This document shows positions 8,386 to 20,013 of a stretch of 64,000 nt of DNA, in pieces. Within the stretch, counting starts at the first letter, position 1. The number at the start of each line of letters is the position of its first letter. The DNA is taken from contig NZ_SHKW01000001.1 of the NCBI RefSeq assembly GCF_004217555.1, forward strand, positions 2,790,001 through 2,854,000, given 5' to 3'. This stretch comes from Edaphobacter modestus. Lineage in GTDB: Bacteria; Acidobacteriota; Terriglobia; Terriglobales; Acidobacteriaceae. Under the pieces are notes generated by a model, which ran no database searches, was not told the DNA's origin, and saw only the letters and a list, made by a program, of their open reading frames with translations. The translations under genes were made by a program, and so were the position numbers.

Positions 8386-9666
8386 TCAACTCGCTCGACG
8401 GGGTGTGGCGAGAACCCGCCAGAGAAGCGTGCCCACCGGAGGCAGGCACGCGACCAGCCAGAACGTCAGACCATATTGCCGGTGATCGAAGAGATGGCCC
8501 AGCAGAGGCATCAGCAGGCCGCTCGCAAGTGCCCACGCCGAGATGCAGAACCCCGCCAGGAATGCCGAGTGCTCCTTCGGCAGCACCGCCATCCCATCGG
8601 CAAGAGGAAACACGACAAAGCCGCCCGCAACGAACATCTGCAGAAAGAAGAGAAGCATCGTCGCGAAGACCGGGGCGGCACTGCGTGCGGCCATGGGCGC
8701 AAGCACAATCAGAAATCCGGCGGCAGAGAGCAGCAGAAAGATCGAGCCCGGCCGCCGCGACTGGCCGCGTTTCCTATCGTTGCGACGCCTGATATCGGCA
8801 AGCCGTCCAAAGATGAGGTAGCCTGCCTCCCATCCCGCAGGTGGCAGCCAGAGAAGATGGCCAAGCGAAGTCTGGCTCAGATGCATCACCCGCGTGAGAT
8901 AGAGCGGTGCGGCATACAGTCCAAAGGCCAGCGGCGCAGCTCCCAGCCCATAGGCAGCAGCAGCAGCGAAGAGGTTGCGGCTCCAGCGCGATTCCCCCAT
9001 CTCGATCGGCGCACGGTCTTCAGTGATCGCAGTCGCCGGTGCCGCATACCAGCCCGAGATTCGCAACACCACCCACAAGGCGATCCACAACAGGCCCAGC
9101 ACGGTAGTTACGCCAAAGGCGGCGCGCCATCCCCATCGCACCGCGACCGGAGTGATCAGCAAAGGTGTCAGTGCCGCGCCCAGGGAGCTTCCGCTGTACG
9201 CGATTCCCAGACCGAACGAGCGCTTCTCCTCTGGAAGCGTCTCGGTCACCGTCTTCAGGCCGGCGGGAAAGGTTGCACCCTCGCCGAATCCCAGTACGCC
9301 TCGAGCAAGACACATCCCCGCAAAGCCCATCATCAGGCCGTGGCTGCCCGACGCGATCGACCATATCGCGACCGCGCCAAGCGTCGTCACCCACAGCCCC
9401 GCGCGATCCATCCAGAAGCCCCAGATCGGGTTGGCAAGCATATAGCAGAGGCTGAAGACGAGGATGGCATAGCCATATTGCGTCGCCGATAGATGCAGCG
9501 CCGCAAGAATCGTCGGACTCAGGATCGCGAGCACGCTGCGATCCACATAGCTCAGCAGGCCCAGCAGTGTCATAGACAAGGCCGGAGCCCACTGGCGGAT
9601 CGTCGAGGGTGCCTTCGCACTCACCTCCGTAGAGGCGCTCACGGCTTCGTCTGGCTCGCCAGCCAT
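8386..9666 (-). CDS. MFS transporter, ACS/hexuronate-type
   Basis: 426 residues with about 12 hydrophobic segments and a short polar N-terminus (about 1-25). The first-helix motif YVDRSVLAILSP and the block NPIWGFWMDRAGLW (helix 2-3 loop) are typical of the anion:cation symporter (ACS) branch that includes hexuronate and sugar-acid carriers. FGEGATFPAG in helix 4 also fits. The substrate is inferred only at class level. Its start overlaps the end of the M1 aminopeptidase gene by 28 bases, so the two are translationally linked and sit at the tail of the pentose-phosphate gene group. Confidence 0.8.
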   Translation of the reverse strand: MAGEPDEAVSASTEVSAKAPSTIRQWAPALSMTLLGLLSYVDRSVLAILSPTILAALHLSATQYGYAILVFSLCYMLANPIWGFWMDRAGLWVTTLGAVAIWSIASGSHGLMMGFAGMCLARGVLGFGEGATFPAGLKTVTETLPEEKRSFGLGIAYSGSSLGAALTPLLITPVAVRWGWRAAFGVTTVLGLLWIALWVVLRISGWYAAPATAITEDRAPIEMGESRWSRNLFAAAAAYGLGAAPLAFGLYAAPLYLTRVMHLSQTSLGHLLWLPPAGWEAGYLIFGRLADIRRRNDRKRGQSRRPGSIFLLLSAAGFLIVLAPMAARSAAPVFATMLLFFLQMFVAGGFVVFPLADGMAVLPKEHSAFLAGFCISAWALASGLLMPLLGHLFDHRQYGLTFWLVACLPPVGTLLWRVLATPRRAS

Positions 9667-12239
9667 CGCTGCAGGTTCGGCTCCTGTGCGGTGCGAACCC
9701 GCACGCAGTCGTTGATATTGTCGAGAGCCTTGGCCAGCGTGCGCTCAGCCGCGTCGACCTTGTGCGACGCGAAGAAGCTCGCCACCTCATCCCGCTTTTC
9801 GACCGAGCAGAAGGTCCCCGCCGCACCCACGACACGAGATCCGGAGTTGGTCGTGAACTGCGCATGGACCTTCTCCCAGTTCTTCTGGATGTAACTCCAC
9901 GTGGTCTCCCGGGTATCGCGTCCCGAGAGCAGGATCGCAATCGGAATCCAGCTATCCTGGTTCCTCACCTCACCCGAGACCACATAGTCCAGTGTCCTCG
10001 TCACCAGCGCAGGATCGGTAAACAGAGCCAGCGTCCGCAGGGCTTCCGATTGCAGCCCGGGATCGCCGCCGTCTTTGCTCGCTGCCATAATCTTCTCGTA
10101 TAACGCCGCATCGCCCTGGGCTGCCGTTACCGAGATGGCTGTGGCCGTCAGCAGCGGATCCAGCCCCTTCTCCCCCCGCGCCCCAGGCGCATAGGCGCGC
10201 TCCGCCAGCTCCTTCGCCTCCGTCAGGACTGCGGGGTCCTTCGCATCCCCCAGGGCCTCCATCAGCTCGGCGCGCAGCTGCTCGCGATCGTAAGACTCAC
10301 CCGCGCAAGGACGCCCCAGCGCAGCGTAGACCGGTCCTAGCTCCCGCCGTACAACTGCAGCCAGCCGCGTGCGATCCTCGTCCGTTGCAATGCGCGAGTC
10401 GATCGACCTCACCTTGTCCAGCGCCGTCCCCATCACTTCGCCATGAGAATCGTTCTTCAGGGCAAGCACCAGATTCATGAACTCGCCCGCATCCGCCTGC
10501 CCCGAACGCACCAGCGCCCATCGGTCGCCCACAAGGCCGATCCTCTCCTCTGGGGTCAGCGATTCTGCCTTCGCAACGATCGCCGCAAGCTGCGTTGGCG
10601 TATAAGCCGTGCGATAGTATCCCTTCGCCCTCGCATTGCCGTAAAAGAAAGGCAGCTTCGCATCCGCCGCGAGCGGCAGGGTCGCATCCTCCGGCGTCAG
10701 CACACGGCAGAGAGGCTTTCCATTGCTCTTCACACATACCGGAAGCGTCCACTGCTGCGACGAATCCGCAGCCGCTCCTGAAAGAAAGAACCGGCTCTGC
10801 GCGACCGGAACACCATTCGCGCCCTGCTCCGAGAACGTAAGCAGAGGAACTCCCGGCTGGGTTACGAAGCTCTGCATGATCTTGTCGACCGGCTGGTGAG
10901 AGGTTGCGGTCTGTGCGCTCCAGAAGTCCTCGGCGGTTGCGTTCGCATACAGATGCGCCGCCAGATAGTTGTGCACGCCCTGGCGGAAAGTCTCTTCGCC
11001 AAGATAGTTCTCCACCATGCCCAAAACGGCTCCAGCCTTTCCATACGCGATGCCGTCGAACATCTCGTTGATCTCGCCGGGCGTCTCAGCCTTCGCTCGA
11101 ATCGTGCGCGTCGTCTTCTGCGAGTCGAGATTCAGGGTTACATCCAGTCCACGCGCATCGTCTTGCGGAAAATTCCACTCCGGTTTCCACTTCGCCACCG
11201 GTTTCGACTCCATCCAGGTCGCAAATCCCTCGTTCAGCCACAGATTGTCCCACCACTGCATCGTCACCATATCGCCGAACCACTGGTGCGCCATCTCGTG
11301 CGCCACCACGATTGCAACCCGTTTCTTCGCCGGAATCGCGCTCGTCTTCTCGTCCACCAGCAGGTCGGTCTCGCGATAGGTAATGCAGCCGAAGTTTTCC
11401 ATCGCGCCCGCCTCGAAGTCCGGCAGCGCAACCATGTCCAGCTTCGGCATCGGATACTTGATGCCGAAGTACTTGTCGTAGTACGGAAGAATGTACTCCG
11501 CGCTCTCAACCGCGAACTTCGTCATCGCCACCTTGTCCGGAGTCGAACAGGCACGGATAGGTACCCCATCGGCCTTGCCGCTGGTGCACTTGAAATCACC
11601 TACGAGAAACGCGACCAGATAGGTCGACATCTTCGGCGTTGTCCGAAACTTCACCGTGTGCTTCCCTTCCATGGGGCCCGGCTTGTCCGACACGATCTCG
11701 GTATTCGAGATAGCCGTATCCGCGGAATCGACGACGAGAGCAATGTCGTACGTAGCCTTCAAGGCCGGCTCATCGAAGCTCGGATACGCACGCCGCGCAT
11801 CCGTAGGCTCGAACTGTGTTACCGCATAGTTGCGGCTCTTCGTCTTCGAAAGATAGAACCCGCGCAGTTTGTCATTCAGGATTCCCGTATAGCGGATGCC
11901 GAGCGTCACCTTGCCCGCAGGAACGGCCTGCGGAAACGTAAAGGTCGCCTGCTCCTTCCCGCTGTCCAGCGAGACCTCCGCCGTCTGCGACCCCGCTGTC
12001 ACGGAAAGAAACCTGATCTCAGCCGCATTCAGCGTGATTGCCTTGCTCGGAGCATCGAGCACAACATCGATCGTCTCTTCTCCGGAAAATGTCGCTGCCT
12101 TCAGGTCAGGCGTCAGCGTCAGCGAGTAGTGCTCCGGATGCACGCCGCCCGGAAGGCGCTGGGCATGCAAAGCAACTGCGGCGAAAGGCGAGAGCGAGGC
12201 GAGAAGGACGGCGCGGTGAAGGATGGTTCCCAGAAGCAT
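9639..12239 (-). CDS. Secreted M1-family zinc aminopeptidase
   Basis: 866 residues with an N-terminal signal peptide (about 1-26, ending ALHAQ). M1 hallmarks are complete: GAMEN exopeptidase motif at 278-282 and the zinc site HEMAH (H314, E315, H318) with the third ligand E337 in WLNEG. The N-terminal beta-domain (about 30-230) and a long helical ERAP1-like C-terminal domain (about 500-860) match the APN/tricorn-factor layout. It removes N-terminal residues from peptides, probably in the periplasm. It starts 82 bases after glk in the same direction, so it could be read through from the sugar operon. Confidence 0.9.
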   Translation of the reverse strand: MLLGTILHRAVLLASLSPFAAVALHAQRLPGGVHPEHYSLTLTPDLKAATFSGEETIDVVLDAPSKAITLNAAEIRFLSVTAGSQTAEVSLDSGKEQATFTFPQAVPAGKVTLGIRYTGILNDKLRGFYLSKTKSRNYAVTQFEPTDARRAYPSFDEPALKATYDIALVVDSADTAISNTEIVSDKPGPMEGKHTVKFRTTPKMSTYLVAFLVGDFKCTSGKADGVPIRACSTPDKVAMTKFAVESAEYILPYYDKYFGIKYPMPKLDMVALPDFEAGAMENFGCITYRETDLLVDEKTSAIPAKKRVAIVVAHEMAHQWFGDMVTMQWWDNLWLNEGFATWMESKPVAKWKPEWNFPQDDARGLDVTLNLDSQKTTRTIRAKAETPGEINEMFDGIAYGKAGAVLGMVENYLGEETFRQGVHNYLAAHLYANATAEDFWSAQTATSHQPVDKIMQSFVTQPGVPLLTFSEQGANGVPVAQSRFFLSGAAADSSQQWTLPVCVKSNGKPLCRVLTPEDATLPLAADAKLPFFYGNARAKGYYRTAYTPTQLAAIVAKAESLTPEERIGLVGDRWALVRSGQADAGEFMNLVLALKNDSHGEVMGTALDKVRSIDSRIATDEDRTRLAAVVRRELGPVYAALGRPCAGESYDREQLRAELMEALGDAKDPAVLTEAKELAERAYAPGARGEKGLDPLLTATAISVTAAQGDAALYEKIMAASKDGGDPGLQSEALRTLALFTDPALVTRTLDYVVSGEVRNQDSWIPIAILLSGRDTRETTWSYIQKNWEKVHAQFTTNSGSRVVGAAGTFCSVEKRDEVASFFASHKVDAAERTLAKALDNINDCVRVRTAQEPNLQRWLASQTKP

Positions 12240-12321
12240 TCTTTAAGAATACCCAACTGCCGGCTCCGGCTCATCCAGCGCCTCGCTTGAACATTGAAGA
12301 TTTGTGACGGAAGACTGCCGC

Positions 12322-13371
12322 TCAAGCCTGCTTCATCGACACCGCACGCTCGGAGACTCCCCCCACCTCGGCTGCCCGGGCCTCGGCATAAGCCGCGGCA
12401 CCCAGCAGCGCGCAGGTATCGTCCAGAATGATCCGTACCGGAATCGACTGCAGCAGGGCCGACATACGCCCTTTGTCCAGAAACGCCTGCATGAAGAATC
12501 CATTCTGAAGCGTCTTCAGCCTCTTCGGCGCGACGCCTCCACCCAGGTAGATTCCGCCCGTTGCCAGAACCTTCAGCGCGAGATTCCCTGCCTCTGCGCC
12601 ATACGCCGAGGCAAAGGTCTTCATCGTCTCGAAGCAGATGGAGCTCGATCCATCCTCCGCACACTCGCCGATCACTACATTCGGGTCCTCGGATGTCATG
12701 CGGTCGCAGAGCCACTTCGGCTCGTCCAGCTTCTCCACGTCGCGTAGAAACCGGTATACGTTCTGAATTCCAAGCCCGGAGACGACACGTTCGAAGCTCA
12801 CGCGCCCCTTCAGCGTGCTGCGCAGATATTCCAGCATTGCGATCTCGCGATTCGAGCGGGCTGCGAAGTCGCAGTGTCCGCCCTCAGACGGGATAGGAAT
12901 GTGTTTCGTGCCGTCCCAGATCAGAAGCGCCTCGCCCAGTCCCGTGCCCGCCGCGACAAGTCCGCGATGCCCCGTGGCCTCCGGATCGCCCTCGTGCAGG
13001 GTATAAATCTTGTCGGGTGCGAGCTCCGGAATCCCGTAGCCGTTTGCCTCAAGATCGTTGATCAGAAAGACATGCTTGATCGAAAGCGACCGGGAGAGAT
13101 CGCGAACATCGAGGGTCCAGGGCAGGTTGGTCAGCTTCAACCGGCCATCGCGCACCGGACCTGGGCAGCCAAAACAGGCTGCCAGAATGTCGGTCCCGTT
13201 CGTCGCGGAAGCGTCACCGTCGGCGGCTAAAAACTTGTTGACGATCTCATCGAGAGAGCCAAACTGGCGTGCGGGAAACTTCTCATCCCGCAGAGGGTGC
13301 AACCGACCGCCCTCAAAGTCATAGAGAGCAAGGTGGACCTTGGTACCGCCAACATCACCGGCAAGAATCAT
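12322..13371 (-). CDS. glk: Glucokinase
   Basis: 349 residues. ATP-dependent phosphorylation of glucose to glucose-6-phosphate in the cytoplasm. The phosphate-1 motif GDVGGTKVHLALYD starts at residue 5; the catalytic aspartate region is LINDLEANGYGI; the ATP-binding GLVAAGTGLGEALL and the sugar-binding PSEGGHCDF follow. This is the bacterial Glk (GlcK/Pfam Glucokinase) type rather than the ROK type: no ROK zinc-Cys cluster is seen. Its ATG is directly adjacent to the pgl stop (no spacer), showing tight coupling with the oxidative pentose phosphate genes. Confidence 0.92.
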   Translation of the reverse strand: MILAGDVGGTKVHLALYDFEGGRLHPLRDEKFPARQFGSLDEIVNKFLAADGDASATNGTDILAACFGCPGPVRDGRLKLTNLPWTLDVRDLSRSLSIKHVFLINDLEANGYGIPELAPDKIYTLHEGDPEATGHRGLVAAGTGLGEALLIWDGTKHIPIPSEGGHCDFAARSNREIAMLEYLRSTLKGRVSFERVVSGLGIQNVYRFLRDVEKLDEPKWLCDRMTSEDPNVVIGECAEDGSSSICFETMKTFASAYGAEAGNLALKVLATGGIYLGGGVAPKRLKTLQNGFFMQAFLDKGRMSALLQSIPVRIILDDTCALLGAAAYAEARAAEVGGVSERAVSMKQA

Positions 13372-14163
13372 TCAGTTCAGCTCCAGAGTTCCAACGCCGT
13401 TGGTCGGCTCTGGCAGCTTAGCCGCTGCCGCCGCATCGAGCAAGAGCGTCAGCTTCCCGCTTGCCGGACGAATGATCTGCGAAGGATATGTCTCCGGCTG
13501 GTATGTCCCCTGAAACACCTCGTGCAGCACCTTCGCCTTGCCCGCGCCTTCAATCAGGAACGCCACCTCCCTGCCCTGATTGATCACCGGCCAGGTCAGC
13601 GTAATCCTCCACGTATCCTTCTGCGGCACATGGTTCGGCACAACAATATGGTTCATCTCGTTGAGAGCTTCCGTGTGGGGAAACAGCGAGGCCGTGTGGC
13701 CATCATCGCCCATGCCCAGAAGGATCAGGTCGAACGTCGGTGTCTCCGCTCCCTCAAGCTTGAAGCCATTGCGTATCGCGGCTTCATACCGCGCTGCCGC
13801 CTCTTCCGGCGCCAGTTCGCCTTCCATGCGATGAATGCGCTCCGCAGGCAACGGAACCTTCGAAAGCAACGCCTCGCGCGTCATCCGGTAGTTGGAGTCG
13901 GCATCTTCAGGTCCAACGCAGCGTTCGTCCACCCAGTAAAGGTCCAGCTTGTCCCACGGTACCTGCTTCACAAAAGGCTGCGACGGGTCGGCCAGCAGGG
14001 CAAACATCGCCTTCGGCGTCGTCCCCCCTGAGATCGCAACCCGCGCGATCCCTCGCGCATTCGCCGCCGCGGTAACGGAAGAGGTGAAGAGCTCAGCAGC
14101 GGCCTTCGCAACCTCGGCCGGAGTGTTGTAGACACGGTAGGTAACAGTCGTAGAACGAGGCAT
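13372..14163 (-). CDS. pgl: 6-phosphogluconolactonase
   Basis: 263 residues of the DevB/Pgl (NagB-like) type. Hydrolyses 6-phosphogluconolactone to 6-phosphogluconate. Family blocks seen: AISGGTTPKAMFALL (phosphate loop, about 43-57), WDKLDLYWVDERCVGPEDADSNYRM split over about 74-98, and LILLGMGDDGHTASLFP (about 144-160), which carries the catalytic histidine. The length is normal. It lies between zwf and glk; the 90-base spacer to zwf holds a 13-bp perfect hairpin. Confidence 0.92.
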   Translation of the reverse strand: MPRSTTVTYRVYNTPAEVAKAAAELFTSSVTAAANARGIARVAISGGTTPKAMFALLADPSQPFVKQVPWDKLDLYWVDERCVGPEDADSNYRMTREALLSKVPLPAERIHRMEGELAPEEAAARYEAAIRNGFKLEGAETPTFDLILLGMGDDGHTASLFPHTEALNEMNHIVVPNHVPQKDTWRITLTWPVINQGREVAFLIEGAGKAKVLHEVFQGTYQPETYPSQIIRPASGKLTLLLDAAAAAKLPEPTNGVGTLELN

Positions 14164-14206
14164 ATTCTCTATGTACTTCTATGCAGTCTGGTGGAATGAA
14201 ATATTT

Positions 14207-14249
14207 TTCGGTCCCGGCAATAGCGCATAAGCGTGGTGCCGGGACCGAA
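14207..14249. repeat. 13-bp perfect hairpin between zwf and pgl
   Basis: Arms 14207-14219 and 14237-14249 are exact reverse complements, with a 17-base loop. No T-run follows on either strand, so it is not a classical terminator. It sits just downstream of the zwf stop inside the operon and could act as an mRNA-stability or attenuation element. Confidence 0.7.
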
Positions 14250-14253
14250 GAAG

Positions 14254-15810
<1,557 letters not shown>

Positions 15811-15837
15811 ATCGATCTTCCTTACACTCTCTTGAGG

Positions 15838-16743
15838 TTAAGCCTTCTTGACGTCGTGCCCGCCGAAGGCCCCGCGCATGATCGAGATCATGCGATCGGT
15901 AAAGTTATTCTCCTCGCGCGACCGCAGCCTGCGGATGAGCGATTCCGTAATCACCGGCGCCGAAATATTCAGGTCGATCGCCTCGGTCACCGTCCAGCGC
16001 CCCTCGCCCGAATCCGGCACCCAGGCCTCCAGCCCGGCCAGCGTCGGATTGTTATCCAGCGCAGCCGCCGTCAGGTCCAGCAGCCACGAGCGCACCACCG
16101 AGCCCTTCTGCCAGATATGCGAGATCTGGGTCAGATCGAGTCCGAGCGGCTCCTTTGCCTTCATGATCGAGAAGCCCTCGGCATACGCCTGCATCAGGCC
16201 ATACTCGATTCCGTTGTGCACCATCTTGACGAAATGTCCCGCGCCCGATGGCCCCACATGTCCCCAGCCCTCGGTCGGCGAAGGCGCCAGCGCCTCAAAG
16301 ATCGGCCTCAGCCGCTCCACAGGAGCCTTGTCGCCGCCAATCATCAGGCTGTAGCCCTCCTTCAGGCCCCATACGCCGCCCGAAGTCCCGCAATCGACGT
16401 ACTCAAGACCTTTGTTCGTCACTTCGGCATGGCGACGCTGCGTGTCCTTGTAGTTCGAGTTGCCGCCGTCGATGATCGTGTCGCCCTTCTCGAGCAGCGC
16501 CTCAAGCTTCGCAATCGTCTGATCCACCGGATCGCCCGACGGAACCATGATCCATATCGCGCGCGGAGCCGACAGGTTCTTCACCAGGTCCTCGAGCGAA
16601 TTCACGCCAAGAGATCCCGTCTGCGTAAGCTTTGCCGTCGCCTCCTTATTAAAGTCGAAGCCGACAACCTTATGCCCAGCCAGCTTCAGTCGCTCGGCCA
16701 TATTGAAGCCCATCTTGCCGAGTCCGATAAGTCCCAGTTCCAT
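15838..16743 (-). CDS. gnd: 6-phosphogluconate dehydrogenase, short (YqeC-like) type
   Basis: 301 residues, the short form rather than the roughly 470-residue long form. Oxidative decarboxylation of 6-phosphogluconate to ribulose-5-phosphate. Rossmann motif GLIGLGKMG at 4-12; catalytic and substrate residues in GAGHFVKMVHNGIEYG (K173, N177, E180). The end of beta-2 reads VVGFDFN with Asp30; an acidic residue here is the family sign of NAD+ rather than NADP+ preference, which is an inference. It is 27 bases upstream of zwf, in the same operon. Confidence 0.9.
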   Translation of the reverse strand: MELGLIGLGKMGFNMAERLKLAGHKVVGFDFNKEATAKLTQTGSLGVNSLEDLVKNLSAPRAIWIMVPSGDPVDQTIAKLEALLEKGDTIIDGGNSNYKDTQRRHAEVTNKGLEYVDCGTSGGVWGLKEGYSLMIGGDKAPVERLRPIFEALAPSPTEGWGHVGPSGAGHFVKMVHNGIEYGLMQAYAEGFSIMKAKEPLGLDLTQISHIWQKGSVVRSWLLDLTAAALDNNPTLAGLEAWVPDSGEGRWTVTEAIDLNISAPVITESLIRRLRSREENNFTDRMISIMRGAFGGHDVKKA

Positions 16744-16822
16744 CGTCTTTCCTTTCCATTGCTGAGGCGAGGGCGGTATGGAACATCACGCGCCCTCGCA
16801 CTTCGCGGCCAACCGGAGTCTC

Positions 16823-17677
16823 CTACGTCCCCTCCGGAAAATCTGCTCCCACTGTCACCGGCTCCCAGGCCGCAATCTCCTTCTGCCACGCTTCAAGCTT
16901 CTGCCGCAGGCGCTTCAGCGCTCCCGCTCCCAGCAGCAGACGCAAGGGAGGATTCTTCGAATCCACCACCTGAATCATCGCCTGCACCGCCTTCAGAGGA
17001 TCGCCCGGCTGCCGTCCATTCTGATCGCTCCTGTAGCGGCGTCCAATGGCCGCTGTCGTAGCGTAGTCCTCAATCTCCTTTGCAGCTTCCACTCCGGAGC
17101 GCCCCAGAAAGTCCGTGCGAAACGGTCCCGGTTCGATGATAGTTACATGAATCCCGAGGGCCGCGACCTCCTGGGCCAGCGCCTCCGAAAGCCCTTCCAC
17201 GGCAAACTTCGAGCTCTGGTATATACCCCATCCAGGGCTGGCGGTGAGTCCGCCGATCGAGGACACATTCAGAATATGCCCGCTGCGCTGCTTGCGAAAC
17301 TGCGGAAGGAACGCACGCGTCACTCGCAGCAGTCCAAAGACATTGGTCGCATACATCGGCTCCAGCTCTGCGTCAGCGACCTCTTCGAGAGCGCCGATCA
17401 CACCGTAGCCTGCATTGTTGACCAGCACATCCACCCGGCCGAACCGCTCCAGCGTCTTTGCTACCGCCGCATCCACCTGGTCCTGCTTGGTCACATCCAA
17501 AGCCAGCGCCACCGCATGCCCGGGATATTTTTCTTCAAGATCGGCGACCTGTTCCACCTTCCGCGCCGTCACTACCACGTTCTCGCCGGCCTTCAGCACC
17601 TCTTCGGCCAGCAAGCGGCCAAAACCAGTCGAACTCCCCGTGATCACCCATGTGCGCGGCTTACCTGTCTGTTCCAT
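16823..17677 (-). CDS. Short-chain dehydrogenase/reductase (classical SDR)
   Basis: 284 residues. Cofactor loop TGSSTGFG at 13-20, NNAG at 87-90, catalytic Ser140, Tyr153 and Lys157 (YQSSK). ARK after beta-2 (38-40) hints at NADP(H). The substrate is unknown. It lies between tkt and gnd, 79 bases from gnd, and is separated from tkt by a terminator-like hairpin. It is clearly paralogous to the SDR at 23360-24202 (same length, same C-terminal block with PPLRLLLG), so the two likely act on similar substrates. Confidence 0.85.
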   Translation of the reverse strand: MEQTGKPRTWVITGSSTGFGRLLAEEVLKAGENVVVTARKVEQVADLEEKYPGHAVALALDVTKQDQVDAAVAKTLERFGRVDVLVNNAGYGVIGALEEVADAELEPMYATNVFGLLRVTRAFLPQFRKQRSGHILNVSSIGGLTASPGWGIYQSSKFAVEGLSEALAQEVAALGIHVTIIEPGPFRTDFLGRSGVEAAKEIEDYATTAAIGRRYRSDQNGRQPGDPLKAVQAMIQVVDSKNPPLRLLLGAGALKRLRQKLEAWQKEIAAWEPVTVGADFPEGT

Positions 17678-17852
17678 TCCATCTCCTTAGCGTTCGAGCG
17701 GCCTGTCAAAAACCCGACGTCCGGCCCAAAGGGGAATGAATCCCGAAACCCTGAAAAGCTCGCATCGCCGGCCACAAAAGACCGCTCTCTCACGCTCCAC
17801 GTTGGATGCTTGCCAACTGCCATCGGACGCGGATCCGTCCGCAAAACGAGTG

Positions 17853-17876
17853 GGCGGAGAGGTTATCCTCTCCGCC
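17853..17876 (-). terminator. Intrinsic terminator after tkt
   Basis: 10-bp perfect stem (17853-17862 with 17867-17876) and a 4-base TTAT loop, 8 bases after the tkt stop. On the minus strand a short T-run follows after CACTCG. It may only partly separate tkt from the SDR and gnd-zwf-pgl-glk genes downstream. Confidence 0.65.
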
Positions 17877-17883
17877 TCGCTCT

Positions 17884-19887
17884 TTACTTCTTCACCAGCT
17901 GCTTTGCCTTCTCCACAACATGGGCAACGCTGATGCCCAGCTTCTCCAGTGCAATTGGCCCCGGAGCCGAAGCACCGAAGCGGTCCAGTCCAATCACACC
18001 ACCGTTGTGACCGACATACTTGTACCAGCCCATCGTCGATCCGGCTTCCACCGCAAGCTTCGGTGTGTTCTCGGGGAACAGGCTCGCCTTGTAGGTCTCA
18101 TCCTGCTCATCGAACAGCTTGAAGCTCGGCATCGACACGACCGATGCACCGATCCCGGCAGCCTTCAGCTCCTCAGCCGCCTTCATGATCAGCGAGACCT
18201 CCGAACCGGTCGCGATCAGAATGATGTCCTTGCCCGAGTTATCGAGCGCATACGCGCCCTTCTTTACACCCTCGTGCACCTTGTACTTCTCCGCATCCAG
18301 CACAGGAAGATCCTGCCGCGACAGCGCCATGAAGCTCGCGCTCTTACGCTCCAGGGCAAGCTGCCAGCAGGCCGCCGTCTCGTTCGCGTCCGCGGGACGG
18401 AAGTCCGTGAGCTGCGGAATCAAACGCAGCGACATCAGCTGCTCGATCGGCTGGTGCGTCGGTCCATCCTCGCCCAGACCCACCGAATCATGCGTGAAGA
18501 TGAACAGCGAGTGCAGGCTCATCAGCGCCGCCATGCGGAGCGCATTGCGCGCATAGTCGGAGAAGGTGAAGAACGTCGAACCGAACGGGATCAGGCCACC
18601 GTGCGCCGCCATGCCATTGACCATCGCGCACATGCCGAACTCGCGCACGCCGAAGAACACGTTGCGGCCCTTCGGGTCCACATGAAAATTCGCTGAATCT
18701 TTGAAGATCGTCTTGGTCGAAGCCGTCAGGTCCGCGGCGCCGCCAAACAGCTCCGGCACCACGTTCTCGATCGCATTCATCACTACCTGGCCCGCATTGC
18801 GCGTCGCAACAGGCTTGTCGGTCGGGAAGGTCGGAACCTTCTTCTCCCACCCTTCTGCCAGCTCCGCCTTGATCACGCGGTCAAACTCCGCCGCGGGAGC
18901 AGGATAAGCCTTCTTGTACTCCTCAAAGCCCTTCTGCCACTCCTCGTGAACCTTCTTGCCTTTCGACTTGGCCTGGCCCCAGTTCTTCGCGGCCTCCTCG
19001 GGAACGTAGAAGGTCTTGTCCTCGGGCCAGCCGAGATTCTTCTTCGTCGCCTTCACCGCATCCGCGCCCAGCGCCTCGCCGTGCACCTTGCTGGTGCCGG
19101 CCTTCGGGCTGCCGTAGCCGATCACCGTGCGCACGCGAATCAGCGAGGGCTTCGTCGTCTCTGCCTGCGCCGCCTTGATGGCAGCTTCCAGAGCGACAAG
19201 ATCGTTGCCGTCGTCCACCATCTGCACGTGCCAGTGATAACCCTCGAAGCGCTTCGTCACGTCTTCGGTAAAGCTCAGCTCCGTGGGTCCGTCCAGCGAG
19301 ATCAGGTTGTCGTCATAAAGAACGATCAGCTTGCCCAGGCCCAGCGTCCCTGCCAGAGATGCTGCCTCGTGCGAGATGCCTTCCATCAGGTCGCCGTCGC
19401 CGCACAGCGCATACGTAAAGTGATCGATAATCGCGTGCTCATCGCGGTTGTAGACCGCGCCCAAGTGCTTCTCCGCAGTCGCAATGCCCGCGGCCATTGC
19501 AAATCCCTGCCCCAGCGGTCCGGTCGTCACCTCAACGCCCGGCGCCTCACCGTACTCCGGGTGTCCCGGAGTATGCGATCCCCACTGGCGGAACTGCTCC
19601 AGTTGCGAGATCGGAAGATCGTAGCCCGACAGGTGCAGCACACCATAAAGCAAAGCCGAGGCATGTCCGTTCGACAACACAAAACGGTCGCGGTTGATCC
19701 ACTTCGGGTCCGAAGGATCGTGCCGCATCAACTTGTGATAAAGCAGGTACGCAATCGGAGCGCAGCCCAGTGGGGCGCCGGGATGGCCTGACTTCGCCTT
19801 TTCCACTGCATCCACGGCAAGAAAACGGAGGGCATTGATGGAGAGCTGGTCTAGCGCATTCTGCTGATCGGTCTGCTGTTCGCTCAT
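17884..19887 (-). CDS. tkt: Transketolase
   Basis: 667 residues, full length. Thiamine diphosphate enzyme moving two-carbon units between pentose, triose and hexose phosphates. The ThDP/Mg motif GDGDLMEG is at 163-170; N-terminal [12 protein letters not shown] (33-44) and the phosphate-binding loop TTGPLGQG (121-128) are intact, as is the central [18 protein letters not shown] block. It lies between the GH15 gene (126 bases upstream) and the SDR, with a terminator-like hairpin just after its stop. Confidence 0.95.
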   Translation of the reverse strand: MSEQQTDQQNALDQLSINALRFLAVDAVEKAKSGHPGAPLGCAPIAYLLYHKLMRHDPSDPKWINRDRFVLSNGHASALLYGVLHLSGYDLPISQLEQFRQWGSHTPGHPEYGEAPGVEVTTGPLGQGFAMAAGIATAEKHLGAVYNRDEHAIIDHFTYALCGDGDLMEGISHEAASLAGTLGLGKLIVLYDDNLISLDGPTELSFTEDVTKRFEGYHWHVQMVDDGNDLVALEAAIKAAQAETTKPSLIRVRTVIGYGSPKAGTSKVHGEALGADAVKATKKNLGWPEDKTFYVPEEAAKNWGQAKSKGKKVHEEWQKGFEEYKKAYPAPAAEFDRVIKAELAEGWEKKVPTFPTDKPVATRNAGQVVMNAIENVVPELFGGAADLTASTKTIFKDSANFHVDPKGRNVFFGVREFGMCAMVNGMAAHGGLIPFGSTFFTFSDYARNALRMAALMSLHSLFIFTHDSVGLGEDGPTHQPIEQLMSLRLIPQLTDFRPADANETAACWQLALERKSASFMALSRQDLPVLDAEKYKVHEGVKKGAYALDNSGKDIILIATGSEVSLIMKAAEELKAAGIGASVVSMPSFKLFDEQDETYKASLFPENTPKLAVEAGSTMGWYKYVGHNGGVIGLDRFGASAPGPIALEKLGISVAHVVEKAKQLVKK

Positions 19888-20013
19888 TCTTTTCTTCTTC
19901 CTCTTCAGATTCCGGCGCGCGCAGGGCGGCGCGCGATTCGCGTGATTTTCGTCTTAAGGCGTATGCCCCATCCAGTGTACAGGCGGGAGCGATCTCACGA
20001 CATCCCCGGAAAA

